64,000 nt of DNA from Mycolicibacterium sp. CR10 (GTDB lineage Bacteria > Actinomycetota > Actinomycetes > Mycobacteriales > Mycobacteriaceae). Position numbers and translations under genes: made by a program. Every line of letters starts with the position of its first letter. The first letter of the stretch is position 1. The notes below the pieces were generated by a model that was given only the letters and a program-made list of their open reading frames with translations, made no database searches and had not been told where the DNA came from. This document shows, piece by piece, positions 44,726-52,977 of this stretch. The stretch spans positions 124,001 through 188,000 of the forward strand of contig NZ_STGE01000021.1 of assembly GCF_005222675.1 (NCBI RefSeq). The letters are read 5' to 3'.

Positions 44726-45890
44726 GGCGGCGACCGGGCGATTGCCCTGGGACGCTGCCGATCCGTTCCCCTTCTACGAGCAGCGCCGCCTCGAAGGCAG
44801 CGTGGTCTGGGACGACGACATCGGCGCGTGGCTGATACTCGGCTTCTACGCCGCCCAGCAGATTCTTGGTGGCCCTGGGTGGACGAGCAACCCTCTAGCG
44901 AATCCAAACGCTCCACGCGCCGTGCGCGCAATGGACCCAGACATCGTGCGCCGGAACATCTTGACCGTCGACGGCACCAATCATCACCGCCTACGCGGCG
45001 CCGTCCGCGATGTGTTCACCCGAACATTCATCACCGGGCTGACAGCAGGCGTCGAGGCCATCGCCACAGAAACGATCGATCACATCCCAGCCGGAGTGGA
45101 GTTCGACTTCATGACCGACATCGCACTGCCGCTGCCCATCGCCGTCGCCGCAGCGTGGTTAGGGCTCGACGTCGACTCGGCACGACTGCTGCGAGAGGAA
45201 TCACCGGCGATCAGCAGAATGCTTGGCGATTTCGTCGACCCCGATACCGTCGAGAGTGGAACGGCGGCCTTCGCTACGCTGCTGACCGAATTCCTCCCGC
45301 TCGCAGCTGACCGCCGCAATCATTGCGGCGACGACCTCCTCAGCTTCATCGGCGCCGATCCAGACCTGGAACTCGACGACGTCGTCACCATGGCGCTCAT
45401 CATTGCCGTGGCCGGTCATGAAACCACCGCGAACCTACTGGGGGCCAGCGTTATTCGCCTGCTGACGCCCGGTCCCGACGGAGTACGGCCGATCGACGCC
45501 ATCCACACCATCGACAGCCGGCTGTTCGCCGAACTGCTCCGCCTCGATGGACCCATTCAAGCCGTGGGGCGCACCGCCACCCGCGACCACATCGTTGATG
45601 GCGTCACCATCCACGCGACCGAGCCCGTGCTCGTGGTCCTTGCCGCCGCCAACCGCGACCCAGCAGTGTTCACTCAGCCCGACCAACTTCAACCCGACAG
45701 AGCCGGACCCGCCCCATTGGCATTTGGTTACGGTTCGCACTATTGCCTGGGCGCTGCCCTCGCCCGCCTCGAAATCATCGTCGCCCTGCAAAAACTCCTG
45801 GCACGTCGGCTTACCCTCTGCGGCAACCCAATATGGCGTAATACCCCTGCTATTCGCGGGCCCCTCACCACCCCCGCCCTCTTCTCGTAA
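44712..45890 (+). CDS. Cytochrome P450
   Basis: A 392-residue P450 with I-helix AVAGHETTANLL, ExxR in FAELLRL, and heme loop FGYGSHYCLGAALAR with the Cys ligand. It monooxygenates an unknown substrate using ferredoxin; no ferredoxin gene is adjacent. The start lies 14 bp inside the ABC1-kinase gene. The TetR-ABC1-P450 unit is a self-contained regulated module inside the island. It is not related closely to CYP125 by eye. Confidence 0.9.
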   Translation: MTSREAATGRLPWDAADPFPFYEQRRLEGSVVWDDDIGAWLILGFYAAQQILGGPGWTSNPLANPNAPRAVRAMDPDIVRRNILTVDGTNHHRLRGAVRDVFTRTFITGLTAGVEAIATETIDHIPAGVEFDFMTDIALPLPIAVAAAWLGLDVDSARLLREESPAISRMLGDFVDPDTVESGTAAFATLLTEFLPLAADRRNHCGDDLLSFIGADPDLELDDVVTMALIIAVAGHETTANLLGASVIRLLTPGPDGVRPIDAIHTIDSRLFAELLRLDGPIQAVGRTATRDHIVDGVTIHATEPVLVVLAAANRDPAVFTQPDQLQPDRAGPAPLAFGYGSHYCLGAALARLEIIVALQKLLARRLTLCGNPIWRNTPAIRGPLTTPALFS

Positions 45891-46064
45891 CTCCCCAGAG
45901 CTCGCCACGCTTGCCTCTCAAGGTGGACACGCCGCGCCTGTCTCGTCACTTTAGAACCGAGATCAGTCTCGCAAGGAGGGGACCTTGGCGCGCGGGTCCG
46001 GTGGATTGTGCACCACTGCGAAAGCGGCGTGCGTGTAGTACACGGCGTCAGCCACAATCGAGCA

Positions 46065-46541
46065 ATGGCAGCTCAGTGCACCCTGCTTCGTGCGGCGACT
46101 TCTGATGATGACTCTTTCGTCGTCGAGATGGCACGTCACGCCTGCGTCATCGAAGATCGGCCGCTCCCTGAACCCGATGACGACGAAGTGCTTGAGATGC
46201 TCCCGCCTGATGGGGTGGTGCCGATCATTGCTGTGGATCACAGCGGCACACCCGTCGGTGCGGTGTGGACGTATCACGGGAGTCCGCCATTGCGCTGTGA
46301 TGCGGCGGGTGTGCCGTTGCCGGAACTGTGCATCGCGGTGGCGCCCAGGCATCGTGGTGCGGGCATCGGCGGCATGCTGCTCGACGCGCTGTTCGCCGAT
46401 CTCGCAGAGAGCCACGACACGATGTGCACCAACGTCCACGTACGCAACCCCGCCAAGCACCTCTACGAGCGCAAGGGGTTTCGCGTCGTCGGACAAGGCA
46501 ATGGACCGCTCGGGCTCGCATTGGTCAAAGACCTTCGATGA
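46065..46541 (+). CDS. GNAT acetyltransferase
   Basis: A 158-residue GNAT protein. Motif A, the acetyl-CoA pyrophosphate loop, is VAPRHRGAGIGGMLLDALFA; the C-terminal strand segment is PAKHLYERKGFRVVGQGNGP. Substrate unknown; family members acetylate small amines, antibiotics or protein N-termini. ATG 46065 gives the normal GNAT length; an upstream ATG in frame (46008) would add 19 residues without family match. Isolated + strand cargo gene, convergent with the kinase gene that follows. Confidence 0.83.
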   Translation: MAAQCTLLRAATSDDDSFVVEMARHACVIEDRPLPEPDDDEVLEMLPPDGVVPIIAVDHSGTPVGAVWTYHGSPPLRCDAAGVPLPELCIAVAPRHRGAGIGGMLLDALFADLAESHDTMCTNVHVRNPAKHLYERKGFRVVGQGNGPLGLALVKDLR

Positions 46542-46577
46542 CTTGACATATCCGATTCCGGCCGCGTGCGAACGCGA

Positions 46578-47168
46578 TCATTCTGCGTCCGGCTTATAAG
46601 CGGCCAGCTGTGCGAGGGGCCCTCGCACCCAGGTATCGACTTGGTGTTGACCGGCGAGGCGGACGACTAGGGGACCGCCGGCTCCGTGGGCTACGTCGAG
46701 GGCTTCGCATCGACGTTTGCGGTGGGTACGCCACGACCAGCGGATGATGTGCTCACGGTCGGTGAAGACGGTCCGTAGCGGCGGCTCACGATTGCCATTC
46801 CACAGTTCTATGCGACGGATGCGCCGGCGCAGTGTCCGCCGCACGACGCGGTGGGTGACTGTCCATCGGCTGTGATCGAGCCAGACGAGAACATCGGCTC
46901 GGTCGAGCAGGATGGCCCGCACCTGCGAGTACTGCCATTCGACGACCCAGCTGGGGCCTGAGGTGAAGTCGTCGACGTCAGCGGCGAAGGTCGGCCGAGG
47001 TGTCCAATGGGGTCCGTGGTGAAGCGAGTCGATCTCCACGGTCGGCAGGTGCAGGGTAGTGCTGATCGTCTCCCGCAAGGTACTCTTGCCCGCACCCGAG
47101 GACCCGGTGACCAGGATGCGTCGCGTTGTGGGCGGAACCGGATCCAGCGGGCCGAGCAGCGCAATCAT
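46578..47168 (-). CDS. P-loop NTPase, adenylate-kinase/topology-modulation-like
   Basis: A 196-residue P-loop protein with Walker A ILVTGSSGAGKSTLRETIST, EIDSLHHGPHWTPRPTF, WVVEWQYSQVRAILLDRADV, VWLDHSRW and REHIIRWSWRTHRKR. This matches the small family annotated as adenylate kinase or DNA topology modulation protein, with the LDxLhhgp and W-x-Y/R patterns. Substrate unknown. The ATG at 47168 is seven bases from the stop of the acetyltransferase gene upstream on the same strand, so these two probably form one transcript. Confidence 0.82.
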   Translation of the reverse strand: MIALLGPLDPVPPTTRRILVTGSSGAGKSTLRETISTTLHLPTVEIDSLHHGPHWTPRPTFAADVDDFTSGPSWVVEWQYSQVRAILLDRADVLVWLDHSRWTVTHRVVRRTLRRRIRRIELWNGNREPPLRTVFTDREHIIRWSWRTHRKRRCEALDVAHGAGGPLVVRLAGQHQVDTWVRGPLAQLAAYKPDAE

Positions 47169-47175
47169 CAGCTTG

Positions 47176-47790
47176 TTAGACCGGCTGGGTCGTGCCTGCA
47201 GGGGCGGCGAGCAACGCGTGCTGGTGCATGTCGTGCCAGCCATCGGCGTGCAACGCCGCGCCCTTGCGGATGCCCTCGGCACGGAAGCCGGCCTTGACTG
47301 CGACCCGGCACGACGCGCCGTTGAACACCGAATGAGCCAACCCGATTCGGTGGAACCCGGCTTCGTTGAATGCCCACTGGCACAACGCGATTACGGCTTG
47401 GGAACAGAGCCCGCGTCCACGCCAGGCGGGCACCATCCAGTACGCCACACCCGCCGAGCCATCATGAAGGTCGACGCCTTTAAGCGACACGCGGCCCATC
47501 AACGAATCGGTACTGCGATCCACCAATGCCCAATTCAACTGCGACTCTTCATCCCATCCAGCCCTCCAGCTGGTGATCCACTGCTGCGCCTCGTCAACCG
47601 AGTCCGCACGCCGCACGTGCCAGCGTTGGATATCCGGATCGGTGAAGGCCTTCACCACAGCATCGGCGTCTGACGGCTGCCACGGCCGCAGCAACGCGTC
47701 GGTCCCCACGGGTACCGACGGATGAGATGAACGACGCAGCGATCCAGCGGCGATCGCCGGCGAAACCAAACTCGGCACACCAAGCATCAT
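47176..47790 (-). CDS. RimJ/RimL-type GNAT acetyltransferase
   Basis: About 204 residues. LRPWQPSDADAVVKAFTDPD opens the RimJ/RimL-type fold. Then come WALVDRSTDSLMGRVSLKGV, VAYWMVPAWRGRGLCSQAVI (acetyl-CoA loop) and VFNGASCRVAVKAGFRAEGI, a slightly altered form of the usual N-x-x-S-x-R-x-x-E-K-x-G-F pattern with Val for Glu. Start uncertain: ATG 47790 or 47787, while the open frame reaches 47862. Substrate unknown. Upstream of the P-loop kinase on the same strand. Confidence 0.78.
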   Translation of the reverse strand: MMLGVPSLVSPAIAAGSLRRSSHPSVPVGTDALLRPWQPSDADAVVKAFTDPDIQRWHVRRADSVDEAQQWITSWRAGWDEESQLNWALVDRSTDSLMGRVSLKGVDLHDGSAGVAYWMVPAWRGRGLCSQAVIALCQWAFNEAGFHRIGLAHSVFNGASCRVAVKAGFRAEGIRKGAALHADGWHDMHQHALLAAPAGTTQPV

Positions 47791-48078
47791 CGCCCACACC
47801 GCCACTGATTTCCCCACGAAACAACACCGAGACAAGTTGCCTTTCTGGTTCACCAAGTCCAATGTCCGAATTCACCGGATGAGGCTTGAAACACCTGCTC
47901 GCAGGCCGTAGCGTCAGTCCACGGGTTCGATGTGACCCGCCGCCCGCGCCGAAACATCGGTCAGGTGAACACATCGGGATCGGTCACCATCGCACTCGTC
48001 TCCGAGCCACGGTGCCTCGACAGCACAGCAACGCGGGCACTGAATTGCACACCGGCACCGGAAAACGTAGGTGAAGTG

Positions 48079-48603
48079 ATGGATCTGTCCCTTGACGACG
48101 CTAAACGCGCCGCCCGCGTCCTGCGCGACCAACTACCTGACACCGATCTCACGCATTCCAAAGCGCTAGAGATCGTGTCCCAACAGCTCGGTTTCCGGGA
48201 CTGGAACACTGCCGCGGCGCGGCTTCCGTCCGAGCGAGGCATGAGCGCACCGGTGCCCGTGCTCCGTAGCCTCGACGAGGCCCGCGCCCGCGCGTTCTAC
48301 ATCGACTAACTGCACTTCAACATCGAGTGGGAACACCGTTTCGATTACGCACAGTCGATCCTCTACATGCGTTTGCGTCGCGATCGGTTCGTCCTCGACC
48401 TCTCCGAACACCACTGCGACGGCACCCCTGGTTCGACCCTATGGGTACCCGTCGGCGACGTCACCGCTTTGCATAAGGAACTCCATGCCACCGGCTACGA
48501 CCGGATGAACCCCGGCACCGAAGTCGACTCACCTGGCGGCCCAACGATGGAAGTCATCGACCCGTTCTCGAACACGATCCGCTTCTGCCAGCCCACACCA
48601 TAG
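48079..48603 (+). pseudogene. Glyoxalase/bleomycin-resistance-like gene with in-frame stop
   Basis: One frame encodes an N-terminal helical domain (LDDAKRAARVLRDQLPDTDL, HSKALEIVSQQLGFRDWNTA) and a vicinal-oxygen-chelate domain starting VLRSLDEARARAFYID. A TAA at 48307-48309 interrupts it, and the same frame resumes LHFNIEWEHRFDYAQSILYM, VLDLSEHHCDGTPGSTLW and DPFSNTIRFCQPTP. Relatives read FYIDYLGF there, so TAC (Tyr) became TAA by a single change. The N-terminal 76 residues could still be made. Without the stop the protein would be 174 residues. Glyoxalase-like proteins of this sort often bind bleomycin or act on small electrophiles. Confidence 0.88.
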
Positions 48604-48864
48604 AGCCGCCGTCGGCGGGCCGACCTACAGCACGGCCAGCCGGCCATCGGCACCCGAATGACTGCGACATCGTAAGCAATTCGGCACACCGCGAGCCACT
48701 TATCTGTAGACGATTTCGGGGTGTGTAGGACTGTTACCGACGTACGTTTGGGCGCTAGGCTGCGTCGTGGGTAACAGCGTTATCTGGAAGGGTGTCACCG
48801 ACGTTGGTGCCTGGCCCCGGCGATGCTGCGATAGTCCGCTCCGCGTGAACCTGGGCCATGGTAG

Positions 48865-50790
48865 CTAGCGCTTGTCGAGAAGCTTCATCACCCTACGGCT
48901 GTTGTGCATTATGTGGTCACTAACGGGCAGTATCGGTATCCCATAGCTGAGCAAGTACAACTGCAGCGACGCAACACCTTTGGACGCGGCGGTGCGCCAT
49001 TTCGCGATCAAGTCCACCATGTTGGGATTCATTCCGCCCTTCGCCCCTATGTCGGCCATCCCTTCGAGCAACTGAAGGTCTGACAGCGGAACGATCCCAG
49101 GGGCGTACACGTGCGGCTGAAGATGCTTGAACGCGTTAATGCTTCGGAGATTGATGTCAAACTGAGCCAGCAGTCCGGTGACGACGCCGGCGTCGGGCAC
49201 GATGACGAGCGGGGCGTACATCGTCTTGTTGTCGACCTTTTCGTTTTCCCAGCCGCCGCGCTTCTGGACGAGGTCGATGGTGGAGAGTAGTTGCCTGTAC
49301 TTGCCGCTGTCGGTGTCCATGAAGATTGTCTGGACGTCGGCGCTGTATTCTTCCCAACTCGCAAGGCCTTGCGCCGCATCCGCTTTCACTGCGTGGTTGG
49401 TGGCGTCGATCACGATGCAATGGTCTTTGCCGAACAGCATCCAGTCACAGACCGACGGCGCTTTGCCCTTCTTCTGCGTCCACGCGGCCTGCATTTCGTC
49501 TTCGTCGACGATCGCGCGCAGATGGGGGCACTTGTCGTGGATGCGATGGAGAATCCCGCTGACGAATTGTTCGAACGCGTCATTCATCGCAGTCTTGAAC
49601 CGATTGCGCAGCGCTCCTGGGAAACTGGCCCACGCTTCGAAGTAGAGCTGTGCACCGCATAGCCGGTCGAGGGCCCATTGATGGCGGATGGCGACGAATG
49701 TGTTGTCATCGACGGCCAGGAAAGGGTACTGCGTGAGGGTGTAGCGCTGATGGCTGATTGGCCCAGCGTTGCGGTCCTCCTGCAACTTGGCCTTGAAGTC
49801 CTCCAGTCGTGGCGCCATGTTCGCGAAAAGGTAGTCGATCGCGGACTCCGACGCGCCGTCGGCCAGTAGTTCATCGCGGGTGAACCGGACCTGATGGCTC
49901 TTGGTGCTGCGCTTGATGATCCGGCGTCCGAGACGCATGACGTCGAGTAGTTCGACACCGGTGGCGATCTTAAAGGCCTCCGCGGGCGTCGCCCCCAGGC
50001 CGGTCGTCTTCGACCTCGACGCCCACTCCGTGAACCACAAGTCGAAGGAGTTCGAAAGCACGATCTCCAATCTCAGCGGCGCGTTGAAGAGCGCCGACGC
50101 GATTTCCTCCTGCATGAGCGGCTTGGCGTACTCGTGCAGCTCTTCAGCGCCCATCTTCGGCAGCTTGCGCTGAAGCTTCGCGATTTCGGCGGCGGTGGGC
50201 ACGTCGCCTGAGAACTCGGAGTTGAGGTTCTGTTCCGTCGTGATCGACAGCAGCATGTGCGTGAGTATGTTGCGGTCGATGACCGGTGCGGCGTCGGCTG
50301 CTGTGGCGTACTCGATGATCTCGCGCATAAACTGCGCGGTCGCACGGGGCGAGATGAGCATGTCGTTGCAAATGACGATCCTGTTGAGGGCCTTCTCGCA
50401 AACGCCCCCGGTGCCGCCGCCAGCGAGGAAATCCCCCTCAACGTCGCGTACGCCCTGAGTGGTCGTGTAGGCGACGTCCCACTGCGCCTGCAGGCGGGCA
50501 ACAGTTTCGAGAGCGTCGTAAAGGTTGATGCTGGCAAGTAGTTCGCGCCGCTCGTCGTCTGTCAGCGGGTTCAATCCAAGCAGTCCGCATACGATCAGCT
50601 GCGGTTGCGACGTCAAGTAGGACATGGTGTGTGACATCAGGTCATCTGTCACCGGATTTCCGAGTGGCGGCATCCACGACGGTGGCCGATTTCCGGGCGC
50701 AGCGGGCACCCGGCCCGAGGCGAACAGAGGGTTGGGCTTGGGCGTGCTCTTGCCGCCGCGCGGGCCCCGGTAGCGAGACTTACCCGACAT
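48865..50790 (-). CDS. Unknown 641-residue protein with nuclease-like motif
   Basis: Not recognised as a known family. ATG 50790 is preferred over 50808 because GAGAGGA lies 9 bp upstream. The N-terminus is basic and Pro-rich (SGKSRYRGPRGGKSTPKPN). Most of the chain is alpha/beta with no membrane segments. Around residues 400-470 are AFEQFVSGIL (E407), SVCDWMLFG (D449) and CIVIDATNHAVK (D462, K469), spaced like a PD-(D/E)xK nuclease core, but with D-A-T instead of E-x-K, so this is tentative. A 56-residue gene overlaps its start. Location at the island's right end beside a possible defence gene suggests phage defence, by inference only. Confidence 0.75.
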   Translation of the reverse strand: MSGKSRYRGPRGGKSTPKPNPLFASGRVPAAPGNRPPSWMPPLGNPVTDDLMSHTMSYLTSQPQLIVCGLLGLNPLTDDERRELLASINLYDALETVARLQAQWDVAYTTTQGVRDVEGDFLAGGGTGGVCEKALNRIVICNDMLISPRATAQFMREIIEYATAADAAPVIDRNILTHMLLSITTEQNLNSEFSGDVPTAAEIAKLQRKLPKMGAEELHEYAKPLMQEEIASALFNAPLRLEIVLSNSFDLWFTEWASRSKTTGLGATPAEAFKIATGVELLDVMRLGRRIIKRSTKSHQVRFTRDELLADGASESAIDYLFANMAPRLEDFKAKLQEDRNAGPISHQRYTLTQYPFLAVDDNTFVAIRHQWALDRLCGAQLYFEAWASFPGALRNRFKTAMNDAFEQFVSGILHRIHDKCPHLRAIVDEDEMQAAWTQKKGKAPSVCDWMLFGKDHCIVIDATNHAVKADAAQGLASWEEYSADVQTIFMDTDSGKYRQLLSTIDLVQKRGGWENEKVDNKTMYAPLVIVPDAGVVTGLLAQFDINLRSINAFKHLQPHVYAPGIVPLSDLQLLEGMADIGAKGGMNPNMVDLIAKWRTAASKGVASLQLYLLSYGIPILPVSDHIMHNSRRVMKLLDKR

Positions 50791-50950
50791 GAGCGTCGGT
50801 CCTCTCATCGAGTAACTCGTTGATCTGACAGCTCGGCGGTTCGCCGCGCTTTTCGCGGATCGACTGGCGCACGGCGACGAGCAACCTCAACTCGGCGTCG
50901 ATGTGGTCACGAGTGCGCATGTAGTCAAGGCTACGGAAGCGCGCTGACAT
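50780..50950 (-). CDS. Small 56-residue protein upstream of the unknown gene
   Basis: The frame reads MSARFRSLDYMRTRDHIDAE, LRLLVAVRQSIREKRGEPPS and ends DERTDAHVG, with a helix-rich charged composition. Its TAA lies inside the next gene (11 bp past that ATG), so it is translationally coupled. Alternative ATG at residue 11. The frame is open to 51154 but the upstream part looks non-coding. Function unknown; a partner or regulator of the 641-residue protein is possible. Confidence 0.5.
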   Translation of the reverse strand: MSARFRSLDYMRTRDHIDAELRLLVAVRQSIREKRGEPPSCQINELLDERTDAHVG

Positions 50951-51244
50951 CCAGCTAGCGAATTTTCGTCGGCAGTTCGAAGAAGTCAAGGCACGGTGGC
51001 ATCGCCGAAGTACCGCAAGGAGTTGCGGCGCGTCCGTGCCACCGCCGGCTACATGTGCACCACGACACCGCACTAGTGGCGAGGCGTTACACATGATACT
51101 GACGTTTCGACCAGCTCGAACTTCGGCGTTGGCCCGCTCCACTACTGATAACACCGCGAACGACTCCGAAGTTCGTGATCAAACGACTTCCGAATCCGGT
51201 CGAAATCATGTCGGCAATCGGCACTTCGAAGCGGGCCGTAATCG
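50951..51244. other. Intergenic stretch between the two right-end genes
   Basis: About 290 bp without a convincing gene. A 26-codon + strand frame from GTG 50997 (VASPKYRKELRRVRATAGYM onward) ends at 51076 and could be a decayed fragment, but support is weak. Confidence 0.35.
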
Positions 51245-52240
51245 TCAGATGATGCTGTTCAGGAAGGCGATTGAAGCCTCTACTCGAGTGCGGAGTGCTG
51301 ACAGCTGCGGGATGCTGAAGCGCCCGGCAACACCGTGCGTCCCCTTGTTGAACATGGTGAAGAGCGATACCGCGTTGTCGATGTCGGCCTCGACAAATTC
51401 ATCCGCCGAATTGTCGATGATTCCCTTGCGGGACAGCAGGTATCGGATCTTTGCTCTGCGCGTCGGCGTCCCCTGGGCAGTGACCTCACACTCCTGATGC
51501 ACCTGCAGTACAACGGAATCCGGCGCAGCGATGTCTAGGATTGAAGTGAGCACTTCGCGTGCACTAGTGCAGAAATGACGTGCAGCATCCGGATTCGCTG
51601 GGTTCAGCGCAAACAAAGCACCAGTCCACCGGCTGACGAGATCTTGTGAGAACCGTCCAAGTTCGGCGGTCATACTCGGACCGCTGAGATCTTCGACGCT
51701 TTCCGCCTCGTCTTCGTGGACATCGCCGTCAAGTGCGTTCGCTAGATACGCACTGTTAGCCGCCTCCTCGCTGGCACGGTCGAGGAACTCGCGTTCAACG
51801 TCATTCAGGGCGCGATCCTGGAAACGTTGCTCCAACGTCTCATACGCGGTTGCCAGATGCTGGACCGAAGAGCGATAGGTTACTCGCACCGTGGCTGGAC
51901 GCGATTGAAGGCGCTTCAGTTCTTGAATCAATCGCCGGCGCTGATTTTCGACCCTCTGGTTATGCGACTTGGCCTTGGCGTTGTATTGGCGCACTTCCCG
52001 GTTGTATTCGCGGATAGCCCTGTTCTGTTGGTCGACCGCCCGCTTGAGGCTGTCCTGCTGTTTCTTCGCAGCCTGCTGCGCTTTTCGCACAGCCTGGTTA
52101 TGCGCTTGACGCTGCCGCTCAGCGGCACGCTGAGCATCTCTCGCCGCGCGCTGCATCGCGGCACGCGCTTGCGCAGGCGTCATTCGTCTCGCCATGAACC
52201 AATACTGCGCCGACCCACCGACAGAACTCGTCATTTCCAT
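51245..52240 (-). CDS. Coiled-coil protein resembling predicted pPIWI-associated nuclease
   Basis: A 331-residue protein. The N-terminal 120 residues form a very basic Ala/Gln/Arg-rich coiled coil (AQARAAMQRAARDAQRAAER, AVRKAQQAAKKQQDSLKRAV). The C-terminal half has RWTGALFALNPANPDAARHF, CTSAREVLTSILDIAAPD, TRRAKIRYLLSRKG and MFNKGTHGVAG. This pattern resembles domains annotated as predicted pPIWI-associating nuclease, often in defence or conflict gene clusters. That recognition is from memory and moderate. ATG 52240 is the longest start; ATG 52195 gives MARRMTPAQARA and may be the real one. It is the island gene nearest the right junction. Confidence 0.65.
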   Translation of the reverse strand: MEMTSSVGGSAQYWFMARRMTPAQARAAMQRAARDAQRAAERQRQAHNQAVRKAQQAAKKQQDSLKRAVDQQNRAIREYNREVRQYNAKAKSHNQRVENQRRRLIQELKRLQSRPATVRVTYRSSVQHLATAYETLEQRFQDRALNDVEREFLDRASEEAANSAYLANALDGDVHEDEAESVEDLSGPSMTAELGRFSQDLVSRWTGALFALNPANPDAARHFCTSAREVLTSILDIAAPDSVVLQVHQECEVTAQGTPTRRAKIRYLLSRKGIIDNSADEFVEADIDNAVSLFTMFNKGTHGVAGRFSIPQLSALRTRVEASIAFLNSII

Positions 52241-52314
52241 CGGCGTGTCGCGAACGCGTTCGTGACGTTGTTACCTCGGCGAATAGAGCAATTCTACGTT
52301 GTCGGGTCGCTAAT

Positions 52315-52320
52315 GAAGTA
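52315..52320. other. Right island junction, core GAAGTA
   Basis: Second copy of GAAGTA, continuing outward into GATCTTGCCC, the coding strand GGCAAGATCTACTTC (Gly-Lys-Ile-Tyr-Phe) of the MPT63-family gene. Just inside lies GGGTCGCTAAT, whose inverse ATTAGCGACCC resembles the left end CTTAGCACCC. Confidence 0.85.
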
Positions 52321-52707
52321 GATCTTGCCCGTGGTCTTTTCGCCCTATGCCAGCGTCGACGGGTTCACCCCCTGCGGGGTGGCGACTCCGAACAGCACGC
52401 GGTAGGTGTCACCGTTCTTCGCTCGGGCATTGAGGTTGGAGACGATGGGGGTTGCGCCTCCGGCGATCGCCTCATCGGTGGCCGTGGCTTCCCACAGCGT
52501 GCCGATCGGCCGGTACGGAATGCTGTCGGTACTGGGCTTGAGACCAGTGATGGTCCAGTGCTGGACGACGTTGCCGTCGGTCAGTGCAGCCGGCTGTCCC
52601 AGACTCTGGACCTCGACGTCGTCGGCCGAAGCGAACGGTGCGGCGGCGACACCTATGGCGGCTGCAGCAGCAGCGGTCATAGCGGCCATTGCCGGCTTGA
52701 TCTTCAC
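52315..52707 (-). pseudogene. N-terminal half of the split MPT63-family secreted protein
   Basis: GTG 52707 follows AGGAGG (52713-52718 on the - strand). A Sec signal peptide (MKIKPAMAAMTAAAAAAIGV to FASA) precedes the MPT63/DUF1942 domain: NVVQHWTITGLKPSTDSIPY, VGTLWEATAT-like PIGTLWEATATDEAI, SNLNARAKNGDTYRVLFGVA. At codon 121 a TAG replaces the Gln expected in TLAQGEKTTGK. The frame then continues GEKTTGKIYF up to the island junction. The remaining half lies at 35029-35430. A secreted 120-residue stump may still be made. Both the insertion and the stop show that the gene is dead. Confidence 0.88.
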
Positions 52708-52964
52708 GTGATGCCTCCTGTTTATCGCTAGCGCACAGGGAGGATTGCCCCCGCGCAACGTAACAAACCGCGCCATCATGGCGATCGCGTGCCTCGCCGG
52801 ACGAGCGGCGCCGCGGCCGTCACGCTGGCCGCCCGGTGTTGCTCGGCGAGCCGTCAGATCGCTGCTGAAGGTGGTGTTCGCTGCGGCTGCGAGATTTGCT
52901 GGAGCTTGCCAATTCAAGGAGTCGCGCACGCGTGGCAATCCGCGGAAACGCCTGGGAGCGGGGC

Positions 52965-52970
52965 TATGAT
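52965..52970 (+). promoter_or_regulatory. -10 box for a leaderless gene
   Basis: TATGAT ends 7 bp before ATG 52978, the spacing for transcription beginning at the start codon, common in mycobacteria. Confidence 0.6.
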
Positions 52971-52977
52971 CGCGCCC

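Larger units (their letters stand above)
35431..52314. mobile_element. 16.9-kb Tn554-like island inserted in an MPT63-family gene
   Basis: Boundaries come from the split target gene: both halves are in frame with each other and share only the 6-bp core GAAGTA. The inner ends are imperfect inverted repeats: CTTAGC-ACCC at the left, ATTAGCGACCC read inward from the right. The left part carries three co-directional genes in Tn554 order: a tyrosine recombinase (TnpA-like), a second larger tyrosine recombinase (TnpB-like) and a small coiled-coil helper (TnpC-like). Tn554 is known to insert at a short core without classical target duplication. Cargo covers stress or resistance type enzymes and possible defence genes. 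Nested older insertions within the cargo cannot be excluded. Confidence 0.85.

Noticed and set aside
50780..51154. 124-codon version of the small gene upstream of the 641-residue protein
   Set aside because: The upstream half has composition unlike coding sequence; the 56-codon version from 50950 is more plausible.
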